From Sulfuricurvum sp. (GTDB taxonomy: Bacteria > Campylobacterota > Campylobacteria > Campylobacterales > Sulfurimonadaceae), in the NCBI GenBank assembly GCA_024635855.1, contig JAGXHZ010000120.1, positions 1-27,927 of the forward strand: DNA of 27,927 bases, read 5' to 3'. The notes under the pieces are model-generated. The model was not told the DNA's origin. It did no database searches and worked only from the letters and a program-made list of their open reading frames with translations. This document shows, in pieces, positions 15,991 to 24,116 of the stretch. Position 1 is the stretch's first letter. The number at the start of each line of letters is the position of its first letter. A program made the translations under genes and the position numbers.

Positions 15991-17299
15991 CGCCTGTGAT
16001 GGTCGCTAGGAGATGAGTTTCTGAGAGTTCAGTAATGCGGGCGCGGTACATTTTTCCATACGTCAGCTCATTCTCGATCTCACGGTCATTGACATAGATT
16101 TCCCCATCCACATCGGGTGTCCAGTTCAGTGCTCGTGCACTGAGGAGAAATTCATGTTCATCGCTCTCTCCGTCGATGACGAGAGAAATTTCAGTGCCAA
16201 CCAGTTTTTTGAGGCTTTCAACTTCGATTTTAGAGGCAATTTTTCCCAGTTTTTTGGCACGGGCATTGATGATTTTGGTAGGGATTTTATCTTCTAGGGT
16301 ATAGGCGCTCGTCCCCTCTTCATCCGAATAGCTAAAGACATTGAGACGATCAAATCCAAAAGAAGCGGCGAACTCTGCCATCTCATTAAACATTGCCTCG
16401 GTTTCGAGAGGATGTCCGACGATGAAGCTGGTGCGGATAAATGCATTTGGTAATGCTTTCATGGCATTGAGAAGTTCGAGGGTTTTTTCTTTTCCAAAAC
16501 CCCGTTTCATAATGCGCAGCATCTCATCGTTGATGTGCTGGATAGGCATATCAAAATAGTTATGAAACAGTTTGGAATCGCCGATGGTTTTGATAAGTTT
16601 TAGGGTTGTAGTTGAGGGATAAAGGTACAAAATACGGGCACTTTTAACACCATCGATGAGTTCGATTCGCTTGATAAGATGGATAAGTCCATCAGGGATA
16701 TTTTGGTCACGCAGATACGAACTTGAGTCTTGAGAAACGAAACTAAAATCATAGTATCCCTTCGCAACAAGCCCTTCGACTTCACGTGCGACACTTTCTA
16801 AATCACGCGAGTTGAGTTTTCCTTTGAACGAGGGAATGGCGCAAAAACTGCATTGCTGATTGCACCCTTCAGAGAGTTTTATGTAGGCATGATAGGTAGA
16901 ACCTGTAACCACACGCTCAGCTCCGTCGATAAGATACACTTCAGGAGAGAAACGGCTTTGTTTGAGCGCCAAAAGTTCATCGATTTTATCGTAATCACCA
17001 ACGCCTGTAAAAATATCTACTTCTGTGAGCTCTTTAGCTAGATCATCTTTATAGCGCTCGCTCAAGCATCCTGCCATGACCAGTACGGACTCTTTTTTAC
17101 GTCCTGCATTGAGGTTAAAAACGGTATTGAGTGACTCTTGTTTTGCTGCATCGATAAATCCGCACGTATTGACGATAATAACATCCGCATCCGTACCATC
17201 ATCGGTCATGGTGTAGTTTTGAAGTCGTCCCAGCATTACCTCGGTATCAACGAGATTTTTAGTACAACCGAGCGAAACGATGTGAAGTTTTTTAGACAT
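15983..17299 (-). CDS. rimO: Ribosomal protein S12 methylthiotransferase RimO
   Basis: RimO methylthiolates an aspartate of ribosomal protein S12. The 438-residue protein has the methylthiotransferase N-terminal domain with Cys12 (SLGCTKNLVDTE), Cys46 (NTCGFIDAAKQES) and Cys78 (MAGCLSER), then the radical-SAM cluster C146-x3-C150-x2-C153 (GCNQQCSFCAIPSFKGK), and a C-terminal TRAM-type domain (about the last 70 residues). GCTKN..D.E and FIDAAKQES separate RimO from MiaB. It is the first gene of a two-gene operon with tilS, an arrangement also present in C. jejuni as I remember. Its start is preceded by AAGGG and by a TATAAT element. Confidence 0.97.
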   Translation of the reverse strand: MSKKLHIVSLGCTKNLVDTEVMLGRLQNYTMTDDGTDADVIIVNTCGFIDAAKQESLNTVFNLNAGRKKESVLVMAGCLSERYKDDLAKELTEVDIFTGVGDYDKIDELLALKQSRFSPEVYLIDGAERVVTGSTYHAYIKLSEGCNQQCSFCAIPSFKGKLNSRDLESVAREVEGLVAKGYYDFSFVSQDSSSYLRDQNIPDGLIHLIKRIELIDGVKSARILYLYPSTTTLKLIKTIGDSKLFHNYFDMPIQHINDEMLRIMKRGFGKEKTLELLNAMKALPNAFIRTSFIVGHPLETEAMFNEMAEFAASFGFDRLNVFSYSDEEGTSAYTLEDKIPTKIINARAKKLGKIASKIEVESLKKLVGTEISLVIDGESDEHEFLLSARALNWTPDVDGEIYVNDREIENELTYGKMYRARITELSETHLLATITGDA

Positions 17300-17327
17300 T
17301 TACCAACCCTTGGATATTATTAGTGTA

Positions 17328-17333
17328 ATTATA
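17328..17333 (-). promoter_or_regulatory. Candidate -10 element for rimO-tilS
   Basis: A perfect TATAAT on the minus strand, 28 bases before the rimO ATG, gives a leader of about 20 bases that holds the AAGGG ribosome binding site. No good -35 is seen. The 52-base gap also has to hold the msrP start signals. Confidence 0.5.
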
Positions 17334-17351
17334 GCCAACTGGAGATTTGCC

Positions 17352-18281
17352 ATGCTTACGCGTCAAAATTACCCCAATTTGATCCCTTCAAATCAAATCA
17401 CTCCTGAGGGTGTGTACAAAGAGCGCCGAGAGCTTATGAAACTTGCCGCTTCCGCAGTAGCGCTGGCGGGAACACCGCTGTTTGCCGCTTTGAGCTACGA
17501 GAGGGAGAAAGAGTCCAGCGCTTTGAAACTCACCCCCTATGATCAGATTATTTCCTACAATAATTTTTATGAGTTTTCAACCGATAAAGAGGCCCCTGCT
17601 AAGCTTGCCAAACATTTTAAACCACGGCCTTGGACATTAAGCGTTGGGGGAGAAGTGCAAAAAAAAGTGATGTTCGATATGGATCAGTTGTTAAAGCTCA
17701 TCCCTGCAGAGGAACGGATTTACCGTTTTCGCTGTGTTGAGGGGTGGTCGATGGTAGTTCCGTGGGTTGGGATTCCTCTCGCATCGGTACTAAAATATGT
17801 AGGATTAACATCAAAATCTAAATACGTCGAATTTGAAACGCTTTTTGATCCGAAACAATTTCCGGCGCAAAGGCAAAGTTTTGGTAGTATTGCGTTTCCC
17901 TATCGTGAAGGATTACGTATTGACGAAGCGATGAATCCGCTGACGATTTTAGCCGTAGGTTTGTACGGTAAAGAACTTTTACCTCAAAACGGTGCTCCGA
18001 TTCGTTTAGTTGTACCTTGGAAATATGGGTTTAAAAGTATTAAAAGCATTGTAAGTATTACCCTCAAAGAGAGACAAACACGCTCAACATGGAATGAAAT
18101 GGCTCCTAAAGAGTATGGTTTTTTTGCCAACGTGAATCCTATGGTCGATCACCCGCGATGGTCGCAGGCGCGAGAACGTCCACTGGGCAATTTTTTCAAG
18201 CAGGACACATTGATGTTCAACGGGTATGGCAAAGATGTTGCTCATTTGTATAAAAATATGGATTTAAAAAAGTTTTACTAA
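17352..18281 (+). CDS. msrP: Protein-methionine-sulfoxide reductase, molybdopterin subunit
   Basis: MsrP (YedY) is a periplasmic molybdopterin enzyme that reduces methionine sulfoxide in envelope proteins. The 309-residue protein has a Tat-type leader with ERRELMKLAASAVALAG (Arg25-Arg26) and the molybdenum-ligating Cys128 in YRFRCVEGWSMVVPW. Further long matches to E. coli MsrP include SYNNFYEF, NGAPIRLVVPWKYGFKSIKSIVSI, YGFFANVNP and DHPRWSQA. I use the ATG at 17352, which has GGAG 7 bases upstream; an in-frame TTG at 17310 would add 14 residues without support and place the Arg pair too far in. msrQ follows after 9 bases. Maturation requires Moco synthesis and Tat export, encoded elsewhere. 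Confidence 0.96.
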   Translation: MLTRQNYPNLIPSNQITPEGVYKERRELMKLAASAVALAGTPLFAALSYEREKESSALKLTPYDQIISYNNFYEFSTDKEAPAKLAKHFKPRPWTLSVGGEVQKKVMFDMDQLLKLIPAEERIYRFRCVEGWSMVVPWVGIPLASVLKYVGLTSKSKYVEFETLFDPKQFPAQRQSFGSIAFPYREGLRIDEAMNPLTILAVGLYGKELLPQNGAPIRLVVPWKYGFKSIKSIVSITLKERQTRSTWNEMAPKEYGFFANVNPMVDHPRWSQARERPLGNFFKQDTLMFNGYGKDVAHLYKNMDLKKFY

Positions 18282-18290
18282 AGAGGTTTT

Positions 18291-18893
18291 ATGAGAATTT
18301 TGATTTGGATCGGTGCACTGTTGCCGCTTGTTTATGCGGCATTGCGTTTTAGTGTTGAATTTCATCCACAATTAATGCGTGATTTTTTGGTATTTATGGA
18401 GCAGTATGCTCAGGTAATATTGACCAAAACTCCTTCAGATCCATTAAAATTTTTGAGTGATTTGGCGGGGAACAGTGCTTTGTGGATGTTAGCTATTACG
18501 TTGATGGTGACACCATTGCGAAGCTATATCGGGATTAATTTTCTAAAATACCGTCGCCTTTTAGGATTATTTGCCTTCTTTTATGCATTGATTCACGCTC
18601 TTTTGTTTATTGGCGTCGATCAGCAGTTTGATTTTATAGGCGTTACCCATGAAGTGTTGACTAAACCTTTTATTGCTTTTGGAATGGGTGCATTTTTGAT
18701 TTTATTGCTGATGGCATTGACGTCGACAAAGAAATTCTTTACTAAGTTCCGGTCATGGCACAAGCTGGTTTATATAGCGGTTGTTTTGATTGCAATCCAC
18801 TATTTGATGAGTCATAAAACAATTACGATTACCCATGTGGCAGTCGTAGGAACACTTTTTTCATTGCTGGCATTACGGTTGTTAAAGCGATGA
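18291..18893 (+). CDS. msrQ: MsrQ heme-binding membrane subunit
   Basis: MsrQ (YedZ) is the inner-membrane b-type cytochrome that delivers quinone- or flavin-derived electrons to periplasmic MsrP. The 200-residue protein has about six hydrophobic segments. Family motifs with likely heme-ligand histidines are KYRRLLGLFAFFYALIHALLF (His near 101) and SWHKLVYIAVVLIAIHYLMSHK (His near 156, 168 and 174). A GAGG ribosome binding site lies close before the ATG. It is directly downstream of msrP and overlaps the next flavoprotein gene by 4 bases (ATGA), so the three are probably co-transcribed. Confidence 0.94.
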   Translation: MRILIWIGALLPLVYAALRFSVEFHPQLMRDFLVFMEQYAQVILTKTPSDPLKFLSDLAGNSALWMLAITLMVTPLRSYIGINFLKYRRLLGLFAFFYALIHALLFIGVDQQFDFIGVTHEVLTKPFIAFGMGAFLILLLMALTSTKKFFTKFRSWHKLVYIAVVLIAIHYLMSHKTITITHVAVVGTLFSLLALRLLKR

Positions 18894-20035
18894 AGCATTT
18901 CGATGTAATTATTTTAGGAGCAGGTGCTGGCGGATTAATGTGTGCGGCACAGCTCGTAGAAAAAACCTCTCTGAAAATCGCTATCATTGAGGGAAATACT
19001 AAACCCGCATTAAAGCTCAAAGCGTCCGGCGGTGGAAAATGCAATCTTACGAATGTGGAAGTGGATGCGAGCCATTTTTTAGGAAATGAAGCCTTGGTGT
19101 CAAATGCACTAAGTGCTTTTTCCAAAGAAGCGTTATTAGAGTATTTTCATAATGGCGGGCTTCGTCCTATGATTCGTAAGGAGCGCTATTATTTTTGTCC
19201 GAAAAGTTCCGATGAGGTGATTTCGATTTTATTGGGTCGTGCTCGCGGATGTGATATGCTTTTGGGGCATAAAATTTTGAGCGTTGTGGGGAATACTCCT
19301 TTTGTAGTGACGACCGATAAGGGAAAATATAGTGCCTCAAATATCGTCGTCGCAACGGGCGGTGCGAGTTACAAAGAGTTGGGTGCCAGTGACATTGGTC
19401 TTAAAATTGCGCAAGAGTACGGGCACAAAATTATCCCTTTTGCTCCGGCACTGGTGGGCTTAACTCTTCAACCTAAAGAGTTTTGGATGAAAGAGCTTAG
19501 CGGGATTAGTTTTGGGGCTCGTATTCGTGTGGGTGAAAAGTTGCTGGATGAAGATTTGCTTTTTGCTCATAAGGGGATTAGCGGTCCCGTAGTTCTTTCC
19601 GCATCGTTGTATTGGCATCGTGGAGAGATAGCGCTTGATTTTTGCCCCGATTTAGAGTTGGAGAAACTCTATAAAGAGAAAAAATTACTCAGCACAGCGC
19701 TCCCATTACCCAAGCGATTTATCAAAGCATTTTTAGAAGCAATTTCTTTGGACGATAAGCCGTGCAATCGTCTAAGCCTAGAAGATCGTGAAAAATTATC
19801 AAAACTGCAAAACTATACAATGGCACCTTCAGGGACATTTGGAATGAGCAAAGCGGAAGTGTGCCGTGGCGGTGTGGCGCACGAGGAGCTAGAGATAAAA
19901 ACCATGGAAAGTACGAGGATAAAGGGGCTTTATTTTATCGGTGAAACGGTGGATGTCACGGGAGAGCTTGGCGGATACAACTTTCAATGGGCGTTTAGCA
20001 GTGCTGTGGTTGCAGCCAATGCAATCGGCTCATAA
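18890..20035 (+). CDS. HI0933-family (BaiN/YhiN-like) FAD-dependent oxidoreductase
   Basis: A 381-residue flavoprotein with the N-terminal FAD-binding Rossmann motif GAGAGG at 10-15 ([18 protein letters not shown]), the family signature [13 protein letters not shown] (near 43-55), VVATGGASY (near 151-159), [17 protein letters not shown] (near 222-238) and the C-terminal FAD contact [19 protein letters not shown] (near 345-363). These are diagnostic of the HI0933 family, whose physiological substrate is mostly unknown (some members are annotated as bile-acid-pathway reductases, which is unlikely here). Its ATG overlaps msrQ by 4 bases, making a role in electron supply to MsrQ conceivable but unproven. 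It ends 52 bases before kdsA. Confidence 0.9.
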   Translation: MKHFDVIILGAGAGGLMCAAQLVEKTSLKIAIIEGNTKPALKLKASGGGKCNLTNVEVDASHFLGNEALVSNALSAFSKEALLEYFHNGGLRPMIRKERYYFCPKSSDEVISILLGRARGCDMLLGHKILSVVGNTPFVVTTDKGKYSASNIVVATGGASYKELGASDIGLKIAQEYGHKIIPFAPALVGLTLQPKEFWMKELSGISFGARIRVGEKLLDEDLLFAHKGISGPVVLSASLYWHRGEIALDFCPDLELEKLYKEKKLLSTALPLPKRFIKAFLEAISLDDKPCNRLSLEDREKLSKLQNYTMAPSGTFGMSKAEVCRGGVAHEELEIKTMESTRIKGLYFIGETVDVTGELGGYNFQWAFSSAVVAANAIGS

Positions 20036-20087
20036 TGCTTTAAACGAAAAACAGTACAATATGACACTTAACTCAAGAGGAGCAGGG

Positions 20088-20882
20088 ATGATACTTTTAG
20101 CCGGACCGTGTGTCATTGAGAGCGAAGAGTCGATATTTAAAATCGCCAAAAGCTTAGAGCGTTATCACAACGATCCGCGATTTGATTTTTATTTTAAATC
20201 GAGTTTTGACAAAGCCAATCGTACTTCATTGGACAGTTACCGAGGTCCTGGACTGGAAGAGGGCTTGAGAATTTTGCAAAAAGTCAAAGACGATTTCGGC
20301 TACAAGATTGTAACGGATGTTCATGAGAGCTACCAAGTTCCCATCGCCGCAGAAGTGATCGACATGATCCAAATTCCTGCTTTTTTGTGCCGTCAAACCG
20401 ATTTACTGGTTGCCGCTGCAAAGACCGATAAAATCGTTAATATCAAAAAGGGTCAGTTTATGACTCCGGCGGATATGCAGTTTTCGGTGGCAAAAGTGCT
20501 TAAAACACGCGGATGCGATGAGGTGACCTACGAAGCGTCGCAAAAAAATGGAGTCCTTTTATGTGAGCGCGGAAGTACGTTTGGATACGGTAATCTCGTG
20601 GTTGATATGCGCTCTCTCATCATTATGCGCCAATTTGCGCCGGTTATTTTCGATGCGACCCATTCGGTACAGATGCCCGGATCTGGGACGGGAAAAACCG
20701 GCGGTGACAGTTCCATGGTCCCCCACCTCGCACGTGCAGCGGCAGCCGTCGGAGTGGACGGATTTTTCTTCGAAACCCATTTTGATCCTATCTGCGCTTT
20801 GAGTGACGGTCCAAATATGCTAAAATTAGAACAATTAGAAGAACTAAGTGAGAAATTATTGCAGTTGGATGCGATTAAATAA
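20088..20882 (+). CDS. kdsA: 2-dehydro-3-deoxyphosphooctonate aldolase (Kdo-8-P synthase)
   Basis: KdsA condenses phosphoenolpyruvate with arabinose 5-phosphate to Kdo-8-phosphate for the lipopolysaccharide core. I place the start at 20088, where AGAGGAG (20076-20082) is 5 bases upstream. The protein then begins [12 protein letters not shown], as in relatives, with 264 residues. Upstream in-frame starts at 20061 and 19941 run back into the flavoprotein gene and lack a binding site. Motifs are [39 protein letters not shown] and [10 protein letters not shown]. The presence of Cys8 (AGPC), where E. coli has Asn, with the His of DATH, Glu of FFETH and Asp of LSDGPN, marks the metal-dependent class. 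It is followed by ribH and nusB. Confidence 0.96.
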   Translation: MILLAGPCVIESEESIFKIAKSLERYHNDPRFDFYFKSSFDKANRTSLDSYRGPGLEEGLRILQKVKDDFGYKIVTDVHESYQVPIAAEVIDMIQIPAFLCRQTDLLVAAAKTDKIVNIKKGQFMTPADMQFSVAKVLKTRGCDEVTYEASQKNGVLLCERGSTFGYGNLVVDMRSLIIMRQFAPVIFDATHSVQMPGSGTGKTGGDSSMVPHLARAAAAVGVDGFFFETHFDPICALSDGPNMLKLEQLEELSEKLLQLDAIK

Positions 20883-20909
20883 TAAAAATAAAACCCAAAA
20901 AGGAAAAAT

Positions 20910-21380
20910 ATGAAACTTATTGAAGGCAAATTAAGCGTTATAAACGGCAAAAAAGTCGCAATCGTTAGCACACGATGGAACCATTTTATCGTAGACAGAC
21001 TCGTTGAGGGGGCAAAAGATGCTTTTTCTCGACATGGCGGAAATGATGAAGATTTGACTCATGTTTTAGCTCCGGGTGCGTTCGAGCTTCCGATGGTAAT
21101 CGATCAGCTTTTAAACAGTGGAAAATACGATGCCGTCTGTGCATTGGGTGCAGTCATTCGAGGCTCAACTCCCCATTTTGATTATGTATCCGCGGAAGCT
21201 ACCAAAGGGATTGCAACGGTCAGTTTAAAGCATAGAAAACCTGTCTCTTTTGGACTTTTGACCACCGATACCATCGAGCAAGCCATCGAGCGTGCAGGGA
21301 CAAAAGCAGGGAATAAAGGGTTTGAAGCGATGACGGTTGTTATTGAATTGCTTGATTTGTATAAAGCGATGGAGGGATAA
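20910..21380 (+). CDS. ribH: 6,7-dimethyl-8-ribityllumazine synthase
   Basis: RibH makes lumazine from 5-amino-6-ribitylaminouracil and 3,4-dihydroxy-2-butanone 4-phosphate, the step before riboflavin synthase. The 156-residue length is typical for the subunit of the icosahedral enzyme. Motifs are the substrate loop [16 protein letters not shown] (near 20-35), PGAFELPMV (near 55-63), [17 protein letters not shown] with the catalytic His (near 75-91) and [17 protein letters not shown] (near 110-126). AAAGGA lies 8 bases before the ATG. The gene lies 27 bases after kdsA and its TAA shares one base with the nusB ATG. The kdsA-ribH-nusB trio is conserved in H. pylori and C. jejuni as I remember. 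Confidence 0.97.
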   Translation: MKLIEGKLSVINGKKVAIVSTRWNHFIVDRLVEGAKDAFSRHGGNDEDLTHVLAPGAFELPMVIDQLLNSGKYDAVCALGAVIRGSTPHFDYVSAEATKGIATVSLKHRKPVSFGLLTTDTIEQAIERAGTKAGNKGFEAMTVVIELLDLYKAMEG

Positions 21381-21778
21381 TGGCAACACGTCATCAAGCC
21401 CGTATGGCAGTTGTAAGTTTGCTCTATGCGTATGATTTAGGGAATCAAAGCATTGCTGACTTTAGCGATGAGATTATGGAAGAGAAAAAAATCCGCAATA
21501 AACAGCGTGATTTTGCGATGGATCTTTTTCGCGGTGTTGTTGAAAATCTTGAAAAAATCGATGAAGCGATCGAAAAACATCTGAAAGACTGGGATTTTGA
21601 CCGTTTGGGTTCTATTGAGCGTGCAACATTGCGTTTGGGCGCGTATGAGATCATGTACGGTGAGCTTGATTCTGCCGTGATTATCAACGAAGCGATTGAA
21701 GTGACCAAAGCATTTGGAAGCGAGCAATCTCCTAAATTTATCAATGGTGTCCTCGACGCGATTTCAAAAGACAAGTAG
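21380..21778 (+). CDS. nusB: Transcription antitermination factor NusB
   Basis: NusB binds boxA RNA with S10 (NusE) and supports rRNA antitermination. The all-helical 132-residue protein has the N-terminal RNA-binding pattern RHQARMAVVSLLYAYDLG and the conserved C-terminal block LRLGAYEIMYGELDSAVIINEAIEVTKAFGSEQSPKFINGVLDAI. It starts with an ATG overlapping the ribH stop by one base. mqnC follows after 8 bases. The other Nus factor, nusA, is elsewhere in the window on the opposite strand. Confidence 0.96.
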   Translation: MATRHQARMAVVSLLYAYDLGNQSIADFSDEIMEEKKIRNKQRDFAMDLFRGVVENLEKIDEAIEKHLKDWDFDRLGSIERATLRLGAYEIMYGELDSAVIINEAIEVTKAFGSEQSPKFINGVLDAISKDK

Positions 21779-21786
21779 AACAGTAG

Positions 21787-22833
21787 ATGCGACTGACCAA
21801 AGAACAAGCGCTTGACTTAATCCGAAATGGCGATTTAAAAGAACTAGGTCGCATGGCAACGGCACGTAAAAAAGAGCTTCATCCCGATGGGATTACGACG
21901 TTTGTCGTTGATCGAAACATCAACTACACCAATGTCTGTTGGGTCGATTGCAAATTTTGCGCTTTTTATCGCAGTCCCAAAGACGCTGAAGGGTATGTCC
22001 TTACGTTCGATGAGATAGACCAAAAAATCGATGAACTTCTCGAAATCGGCGGAACACAGATTTTATTCCAAGGCGGTGTTCACCCCAAGCTTAAAATACA
22101 GTGGTATGAGGATCTAGTGGAACATATTCACATCAAATATCCGACGATTACCATCCATGGATTTTCCTCGATTGAGCTGGATTACATTGCCAAAGTTTCC
22201 CATATTACCATTCAAGAGTGTTTAGCACGTTTACACGCCAAAGGGCTTGCGTCTATTCCGGGTGCAGGTGCAGAAATCCTCAGTGACCGCGTCCGTGATA
22301 TCATTGCTCCCAAAAAAATTGACAGCGAAGTGTGGCTCCATGTTCATCGTGAAGCACACAAGTTGGGGATTAAATCAACGGCTACGATGATGTACGGAAC
22401 AGTGGAAACGGATGAAGAGATTATTGAGCATTGGAATCTCATTCGCGATCTTCAAGATGAGACGGGCGGCTTTAGAGCCTTTATCATGTGGTCGTTTCAG
22501 GGGATGAATACACAGCTCATGGAAGAGCATCCTGAAATTGAAAAACAATCGTCTAACCGTTATTTGCGACTGCTTGCGGTATCGCGATTATTTTTAGATA
22601 ATTTCGAGAACATTCAAAGCTCATGGGTCACCCAAGGACCTTATATCGGTCAAATGGCACTGCTGTATGGGGCGAACGATTTGGGTTCTACGATGATGGA
22701 AGAGAACGTCGTGCGCAGTGCTGGGGCAGGATTTCGGATGGCAAAAGAGGAGATGATTCGTCTCATCCATGACATCGGAGAAACTCCTGCAATTCGTAAC
22801 ACGGCGTATGAGATACTTGAGAAATTCGCTTGA
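21787..22833 (+). CDS. mqnC: Cyclic dehypoxanthinyl futalosine synthase
   Basis: MqnC is the radical-SAM enzyme that cyclises dehypoxanthine futalosine in the futalosine route to menaquinone, the only quinone pathway usual in Campylobacterota. The 348-residue protein has the cluster motif C51-x3-C55-x2-C58 (NYTNVCWVDCKFCAFYR), the long GGTQILFQGGVHP block, GFSSIELDYIAK, IPGAGAEILSDRVRDIIAPKK and MMYGTVET. CWVDCKFC together with GAGAEILSDRVR fits MqnC rather than MqnE. It sits between nusB and an M16-family gene, a pairing matching HP0656-HP0657 in H. pylori as I remember. The next gene starts with TTG inside its stop region. Confidence 0.95.
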   Translation: MRLTKEQALDLIRNGDLKELGRMATARKKELHPDGITTFVVDRNINYTNVCWVDCKFCAFYRSPKDAEGYVLTFDEIDQKIDELLEIGGTQILFQGGVHPKLKIQWYEDLVEHIHIKYPTITIHGFSSIELDYIAKVSHITIQECLARLHAKGLASIPGAGAEILSDRVRDIIAPKKIDSEVWLHVHREAHKLGIKSTATMMYGTVETDEEIIEHWNLIRDLQDETGGFRAFIMWSFQGMNTQLMEEHPEIEKQSSNRYLRLLAVSRLFLDNFENIQSSWVTQGPYIGQMALLYGANDLGSTMMEENVVRSAGAGFRMAKEEMIRLIHDIGETPAIRNTAYEILEKFA

Positions 22834-24116
22834 AGTTTTTAACCGTTATTATTTTATTTTTAGGGCACACACTTATGGCAAGCACATTGGAATTTATAGA
22901 GATAAAAGGGGTAAAAGTTCCCTTTATTTACGAAGAGGATAAACGTCTGCCGATAGTCTCTATGCAGGTGGTGTTTACAGGAAGTGGAAGCATTGACGAA
23001 GGTAGCAATGCAGGTTTAGCACGTGTGAGTGCAAAGATGATGAATGAAGGTACGTTAAAACGTGGGGCAGTCGGATTTGCAGATGCTCTTGATGCCCACG
23101 CAATTCAACTCAGCACGAATGCAGGTTCCGAGACACTTGTAATGGAACTTGGAACGCTTCGTGATGAGTTTGATAAGGGACTCTCTCTTATGAGTGAACT
23201 GTTACGTTCTCCCAATCTGACTAAAGAGACGCTGGACAAAATAAAAACCCTTACGATGAGTGATATTGCCCGTAAAGAGGCGGATTTTGATACGGTAGCT
23301 TCGGATGAACTTAAAGCAATTTTATTTGAGGGAACGCCGATTGCCACGCCAAATATCGGAACAAAAGAATCCATTGAGAAAATCAAGCTTAAAAATGTTG
23401 AAACCTTTTTAGCGGATAAAATGGTTCTTTCTAATCTTCTTGTAGTGATTGGAGGAGATTTAAATCTCTCTGAAGCACAGCAAAAAGTAACGAAACTTCT
23501 TTCCCCTTTAGCGGTAGGAAAAGTGGCATCGGCACGTCATTACGAACCTCGAAAATCTCCAAAAGAGTCTGTTTTAAATCGCCCTCAAACCCAACAAGCG
23601 TATCTTTATTTTGGTGCCCCTTTTTCTATGAAAGAGGGAGATCCTGAGTTTTACAAAGCCCGCGTAGCAATGTTCATTTTGGGCTCCAGCGGTTTTGGCA
23701 GTCGGTTGATGGAAGAAATTCGGGTAAAACGCGGATTGGCGTACTCTGCTTATTCACGTTTGGGTGTTGCGAAAACCAATACCTATTTTAGCGGTTACCT
23801 CCAAACCAAACTCGAATCACAAGACGAAGCAAAGAAAAGCGTCATCGAAGTCATTGATACGTTTGTAAAAACCGGAGTGACTCAAAGCGAACTCGATCAA
23901 GCGCGTAAATTTCTTCTGGGTTCTGAGCCGTTACGAGTTGAAACTCTCTCTCAGCGATTAGGAAGAACGTTTACTGAATATTATCAAGGAAAAGAGCTGG
24001 GTGATTCGCTCAAAGAGTTAGAGATGATTCGTGCTCTTAGCCTCGATGATGTGAACGAATTTATCAAACGTCATAATGAGATTACGCAACTAAGCTATGC
24101 CATTGTTACCAAATAA
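22830..24116 (+). CDS. M16-family zinc-peptidase homologue lacking the HxxEH motif
   Basis: A 428-residue exported protein with the two-lobed fold of mitochondrial-processing-peptidase-type M16 proteins. The signal peptide is roughly residues 1-17 (KFLTVIILFLGHTLMA). At the site where active enzymes read GLAHFLEHMLFKGT, this protein has GLARVSAKMMNEGT: all three catalytic or metal positions are replaced (Arg65, Ala68, Lys69). The C-terminal substrate-binding pattern FGSRLMEEIRVKRGLAYSAYS (289-309) is kept. It is therefore probably the non-catalytic partner of an active M16 subunit encoded elsewhere, comparable to HP0657 (YmxG-like) with HP1012. The TTG start overlaps the mqnC stop by 4 bases; the first ATG (22875) would remove the signal peptide. 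It overlaps recG by 20 bases. Confidence 0.88.
   Translation: MKFLTVIILFLGHTLMASTLEFIEIKGVKVPFIYEEDKRLPIVSMQVVFTGSGSIDEGSNAGLARVSAKMMNEGTLKRGAVGFADALDAHAIQLSTNAGSETLVMELGTLRDEFDKGLSLMSELLRSPNLTKETLDKIKTLTMSDIARKEADFDTVASDELKAILFEGTPIATPNIGTKESIEKIKLKNVETFLADKMVLSNLLVVIGGDLNLSEAQQKVTKLLSPLAVGKVASARHYEPRKSPKESVLNRPQTQQAYLYFGAPFSMKEGDPEFYKARVAMFILGSSGFGSRLMEEIRVKRGLAYSAYSRLGVAKTNTYFSGYLQTKLESQDEAKKSVIEVIDTFVKTGVTQSELDQARKFLLGSEPLRVETLSQRLGRTFTEYYQGKELGDSLKELEMIRALSLDDVNEFIKRHNEITQLSYAIVTK

Noticed and set aside
17310..17351. TTG-initiated 14-codon extension of msrP
   Set aside because: It has no binding site and pushes the twin-arginine motif deep into the protein; ATG 17352 has GGAG at good spacing.
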